In this document: positions 61,116 to 64,000 of the stretch, one piece after another
Position numbering within the stretch: the stretch's first letter is position 1
Layout of the letters: every line of letters starts with the position of its first letter
NCBI GenBank assembly: GCA_964247385.1
Contig: CAXTUB010000005.1
Location: forward strand, 1 to 64,000
Origin: TMP-86 sp964247385
GTDB taxonomy: Bacteria; Pseudomonadota; Gammaproteobacteria; Steroidobacterales; Steroidobacteraceae
Direction of reading: 5' to 3'
Length of the DNA stretch: 64,000 nt
Notes under the pieces: generated by a model
Told to the model about the DNA's origin: nothing
The model's database searches: none
The model's input: only the letters and a program-made list of their open reading frames with translations
Position numbers and translations under genes: made by a program

Positions 61116-62090
61116 ATGGCAAGCATGGCCAATATCGAGCAGCGAGCGCTTCCAGTGTCCGAGCCAGTGGCGCCGGGCATTCATGCGGTCGATACGGAAT
61201 ACGTGCGCCGGCGCATGGATGCCAGCCATTTGATCATCGATGGCGCGCACGCGGCGTTCGTGGACACGGGCGTCAATGCGTCGATACCGAATCTAGAGGC
61301 TGCGCTTTGCGCGCAAGGCCTAAGCGTGAGCGATGTCGAATACATCTTGCTCACACACATTCATCTGGATCACGCGGGCGGCGCAGGTCTGCTCGCGCAA
61401 CGCTGTCCGCAAGCAAAAGTACTGGTGCACCCGCGCGGGGCGGGTCACCTCGCCGAGCCAGCCAAGCTCATCGCGGCGACCAAACAAGTCTACGGCGAAG
61501 CAGCCTACGCGAAGATCTACGGCGACATCTTGCCGATTCCTGCGGCCCGCATCGTTGCGGTGGAGGAGGGACATCGCTTCAATCTCGGTGCGCGGCGCTT
61601 CGAGGTTCTGCACACGCCGGGACACGCCCTGCATCATGTGTGCTTCGTGGACCGCGAGACCGGCCACGTGTTTGCCGGCGACACCTTCGGCGTGAGCTAT
61701 CGCGAGATGGACAATGAGCAGGGCGAGTTCGTCATCGCCACCACCACACCCACGCAGTTCGATCCCGAGCAGCTGCATGCCTCGATCGAGCGCATCAAGA
61801 ACCTGAATCCGCGCAGCGTGTTCCTCACACATTACAGCCGAGTGAGTCACGTCCGTCGCTTGGCGGAAGATCTGCATCGAGACATCGACCGCTATGTCGC
61901 CATCGCGCGGGAACACGCCGACGCCAGCGAGCGAAGTCGGCGCATTCGCGAATCGTTACATGAGTGGTATGCGCAGCGGCTGCGCGAGCACGCGTGGGAC
62001 GGTGGTGATGAGCATGCGTATGAGCTCTTGAATATGGATCTCGATTTGAATGCCGCAGGACTCGATGCGTGGCTGAAACGCGCGGCCTAG
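61116..62090 (+). CDS. MBL-fold metallo-hydrolase
   Basis: 324 residues from the ATG at 61116; another ATG at 61125 is possible. The zinc-binding signature is THIHLDHAGG (HxHxDH), followed by VLHTPGHALHH, FAGDTFGVSY and the final histidine in FLTHYSRV. The C-terminal 90 residues are helical. It resembles glyoxalase II/quorum-quenching type MBL hydrolases in general, with no clear substrate. Confidence 0.9.
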   Translation: MASMANIEQRALPVSEPVAPGIHAVDTEYVRRRMDASHLIIDGAHAAFVDTGVNASIPNLEAALCAQGLSVSDVEYILLTHIHLDHAGGAGLLAQRCPQAKVLVHPRGAGHLAEPAKLIAATKQVYGEAAYAKIYGDILPIPAARIVAVEEGHRFNLGARRFEVLHTPGHALHHVCFVDRETGHVFAGDTFGVSYREMDNEQGEFVIATTTPTQFDPEQLHASIERIKNLNPRSVFLTHYSRVSHVRRLAEDLHRDIDRYVAIAREHADASERSRRIRESLHEWYAQRLREHAWDGGDEHAYELLNMDLDLNAAGLDAWLKRAA

Positions 62091-62767
62091 TCTCGTACGG
62101 CCCGGGCGCGCTTTTGGCCGGCGCGCTCGCGGCCGGCACAAGCCTTGCGTGTCTGCTCGCAGCGTGCGCAGCTCCCGGGCCTCGCGCATTGCCCACGCCG
62201 GCCGCGGCGGATTCGGCCGCGGCGGGTTCGCCCGCGCACGGTCATTGGCGAAGTCTCGTGCCCGCACCCTTCGGCAGCCGCGTGGCGCAAGTCCCGTTTC
62301 CCATGAACGAGGTGTTGCTGTTCCACCGCGGCCCGGGCGATGCGCCGGCGCGCGCAGACGCGGAGGATCAAGAATGCTTCTCCAATGCCGGCAGCCCGCT
62401 CGAATTTCGCGGCGCGCACGTCGAGGATTATGTTGTGTGCTTTTTTCAGGAGCGGTTGTTTCGTGTCGAAGCTGCGCTCCGGCTCCCCGCCGACGCGCCT
62501 GCCGACAGTGCGCAGCGATGGTGTACGGACTGGCGTGAAGGCACGCAACCTTTGCCCGTCGCAAAGGCCGCCAGCACGAATTCCGCCGTCTGTGCGGGAG
62601 TCCAAGGCGGCACCGCGTTTTCAGCCAGCGTATCCGCGGACGATCAACCGGGCCAAGTCATCACAGTGGCGGTGTACGACATGGCCGCGCGCGCCGCATT
62701 CGATGCACTCGTACAGCGTGCGGGCGCAGCAACGCCTTCTCGGCCGGTATCAGACTCCGGTCAGTGA
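62069..62767 (+). CDS. Predicted lipoprotein of unknown function
   Basis: 232 residues from a GTG at 62069 inside the end of the MBL gene (22-base overlap). A lipoprotein signal with lipobox LAAC (Cys33) is followed by an Ala/Pro-rich linker. A soluble domain has four cysteines (ECFSNAG, VVCFFQE, RWCTDW, AVCAGV), probably two disulfides. It would be anchored in the periplasm. I do not recognise a family. The translational overlap suggests co-expression with the MBL hydrolase. Confidence 0.72.
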   Translation: MAETRGLVSYGPGALLAGALAAGTSLACLLAACAAPGPRALPTPAAADSAAAGSPAHGHWRSLVPAPFGSRVAQVPFPMNEVLLFHRGPGDAPARADAEDQECFSNAGSPLEFRGAHVEDYVVCFFQERLFRVEAALRLPADAPADSAQRWCTDWREGTQPLPVAKAASTNSAVCAGVQGGTAFSASVSADDQPGQVITVAVYDMAARAAFDALVQRAGAATPSRPVSDSGQ

Positions 62768-62830
62768 ATGCTAAGATGCCGGCCCGCTCGCTCGTGGCGG
62801 GATGCAACAGATTCATTGGAACCGGTCATC

Positions 62831-63721
62831 ATGTCCGCTCGCATCACAGCAGGCGCTTCCTTTCGCGCGGCTCTGCAACTTGAGCATCCGCTTCAAGTCG
62901 TAGGCGCCATTACCGCCCTCGCGGCGCGCATGGCGCACGCCACGGGGTTCAACGCGCTGTACCTGTCTGGCGGCGGCGTTGCCGCCAATTCACTGGGTAT
63001 GCCCGATCTCGGGATCAGCAGCATGGACGATGTGCTCACGGACATTCGCCGCATTACCGACGCATGCCCGTTGCCGCTGTTGGTCGATGCCGACACGGGC
63101 TGGGGCGGCGCATTCAACATTGCGCGCACCGTGCGCGCATTCATCAAGGCCGGCGCGGCCGGGTTGCACATTGAAGATCAATTGCAAAGCAAGCGCTGCG
63201 GCCATCGGCCGGGCAAGGAAATCGTCAGCCAGGCGGAAATGGTGGATCGAGTCAAGGCTGCGGTCGACGCACGAAGCGATGCAAGCTTCGTCATCATGGC
63301 GCGCACCGATGCGCTCGCGGTCGAAGGCTTGGAAGCGGCCATCGCGCGTGCGCGCGCATGCGTCGAAGCCGGCGCCGACATGATTTTTCCCGAAGCCGTG
63401 ACCGACCTCGGCATGTACAGAAAATTCAAAGACGCGGTGGGCGTGCCAATACTCGCCAACATCACCGAGTTCGGCCAGACTCCGCTGTTCACCCGTGAGG
63501 AGCTTGGGCAGGCGGGCGTCGATCTCATCTTGTATTGCTGCTCCGCGTATCGCGCGATGAATGCAGCGGCCCTCAAGACCTATGAGGCCATTCGCCGCGA
63601 CGGCACGCAAAAGGGCGTGCTCGATGCCATGCAAACGCGCGCGGACTTGTACCGCTATCTTGATTACCACTCATACGAAGACAAACTGAATCAACTGTTC
63701 GCAGAAGGCAGAAGACCATGA
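62831..63721 (+). CDS. prpB: 2-methylisocitrate lyase
   Basis: 296 residues from the ATG at 62831 (MSARITAGASFRAAL). PEP-mutase/ICL fold: YLSGGGVAANSLGMPDLGI, LLVDADTGWGGAFNIARTV, HIEDQLQSKRCGHRPGKEIV (KRCGH catalytic loop) and ARTDALAVEG. It cleaves 2-methylisocitrate to pyruvate and succinate in the methylcitrate cycle of propionate breakdown. Its stop overlaps the prpC start. Confidence 0.96.
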   Translation: MSARITAGASFRAALQLEHPLQVVGAITALAARMAHATGFNALYLSGGGVAANSLGMPDLGISSMDDVLTDIRRITDACPLPLLVDADTGWGGAFNIARTVRAFIKAGAAGLHIEDQLQSKRCGHRPGKEIVSQAEMVDRVKAAVDARSDASFVIMARTDALAVEGLEAAIARARACVEAGADMIFPEAVTDLGMYRKFKDAVGVPILANITEFGQTPLFTREELGQAGVDLILYCCSAYRAMNAAALKTYEAIRRDGTQKGVLDAMQTRADLYRYLDYHSYEDKLNQLFAEGRRP

Positions 63722-64000
63722 GCGATTCATCCGCCGCCGCGCAGGCCGCCGCCGCGCAGGCCGCCGCCGCGCAGGGCGCCGCCACTCAGGCCGCCGCCCA
63801 GAGCGGGCAAGCCAGCCAGGTTCCGGGGGCCACCCCCAAGCCGAAGAAATCCGTGGCGCTCTCCGGTGTGCCGGCGGGCAACACGGCGCTATGTTCCGTC
63901 GGCCGAAGCGGCAACGACCTCGCCTATCGCGGCTTCGATATCCTGGAAATCGCCGAGAGCTGCGAGTTCGAGGAGATCGCCTACCTGCTCATTCACGGCA
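63718..64000 (+). CDS. prpC: 2-methylcitrate synthase, 5' part only
   Basis: 94 codons visible before the window end. After an unusual N-terminal extension of about 42 residues (Ala/Gln repeats then Pro/Lys), the standard PrpC start follows: KSVALSGVPAGNTALCSVGR, SGNDLAYRGFDILEIAESC and EFEEIAYLLIHG. It condenses propionyl-CoA with oxaloacetate. It overlaps prpB by four bases (ATGA). Confidence 0.92.
   Translation, partial: MSDSSAAAQAAAAQAAAAQGAATQAAAQSGQASQVPGATPKPKKSVALSGVPAGNTALCSVGRSGNDLAYRGFDILEIAESCEFEEIAYLLIHG
63733..63801 (+). repeat. 15-base repeat encoding AAAAQ in prpC
   Basis: In-frame repeats of gccgccgccgcgcag, with two perfect copies and several degenerate or shortened ones, add an Ala/Gln-rich head before the conserved PrpC start. 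This is likely slippage-driven; the extension is absent from typical PrpC starts. Confidence 0.85.

Noticed and set aside
63733..63801. CRISPR-like array
   Set aside because: The units are contiguous 15-base repeats with no spacers and lie in the prpC reading frame.

Overview
The window looks like chromosomal DNA of a GC-rich gammaproteobacterium centred on the replication-origin region. The evidence is the divergent pair dnaA-dnaN-recF-gyrB (minus strand) and rpmH-rnpA-yidD-yidC-mnmE (plus strand) around 37.5-45.6 kb, preceded by glyQ-glyS-plsC as in Pseudomonas/Xanthomonas-type origin regions. tatABC, secB-gpsA, glnA-ntrBC and uvrD are all of gammaproteobacterial type. A Steroidobacter/Nevskia-like lineage is a guess. 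No rRNA, tRNA, insertion sequence, prophage or CRISPR array was recognised, and genes are tightly packed.

Layout. 0-3.1 kb (minus): a membrane-protein pair and an S41-protease lipoprotein. 3.2-15.1 kb (plus): AI-2E-type permease, UvrD helicase, TrkA/TrkH potassium uptake, D-aminoacyl-tRNA deacylase, TatA/B/C, then a POT and an OPT peptide transporter with overlapping starts and stops. 15.1-19.6 kb: SRPBCC protein, MAPEG protein, and a minus-strand EnvC-CtpA-GGDEF operon. 19.6-23.7 kb: rhodanese, glutaredoxin, SecB, GpsA, TrmL with a PIN-toxin remnant behind it, a large intergenic hairpin, and a class 1B dihydroorotate dehydrogenase. 23.7-29.6 kb (minus): MscS channel, NtrC, NtrB, a DUF4124 protein and glutamine synthetase. 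glnA has a clear sigma-54 promoter and upstream NtrC sites, so the nitrogen regulators sit beside their classic target.

29.9-45.6 kb is the origin region. gyrB carries an in-frame 522-residue intein immediately before the TOPRIM metal-binding motif; removing it leaves an 804-residue gyrase B. Two parS-type sites flank the recF start, one in the gyrB-recF gap and one inside recF. The most likely oriC is the dnaA-dnaN gap. rnpA has no usable start codon after rpmH, and its only upstream in-frame start lies before the rpmH start, so rpmH may be nested in rnpA.

45.6-54.9 kb is an accessory block separating mnmE from mnmG: Ku, a MerR/TPR-like protein, an OmpR/HK two-component system, a GT-B-like protein, a small HExxH protein, an ABC exporter and a TAP-type hydrolase. 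54.9-64 kb: mnmG (without the usual rsmG-parA-parB behind it), a peptide-binding protein, a c4-type cytochrome, an S9 peptidase, an MBL hydrolase, a lipoprotein, and the start of the methylcitrate operon (prpB, prpC cut by the window end).

The observations most worth following are the gyrB intein and its altered endonuclease motif, the rpmH/rnpA arrangement, the 146-base structured element upstream of pyrD, and the parS pair without adjacent parAB. Start codons were chosen by homology and local ribosome-binding sequence. All family assignments come from reading motifs, not from database searches. There is no gene-free stretch longer than 300 bases.
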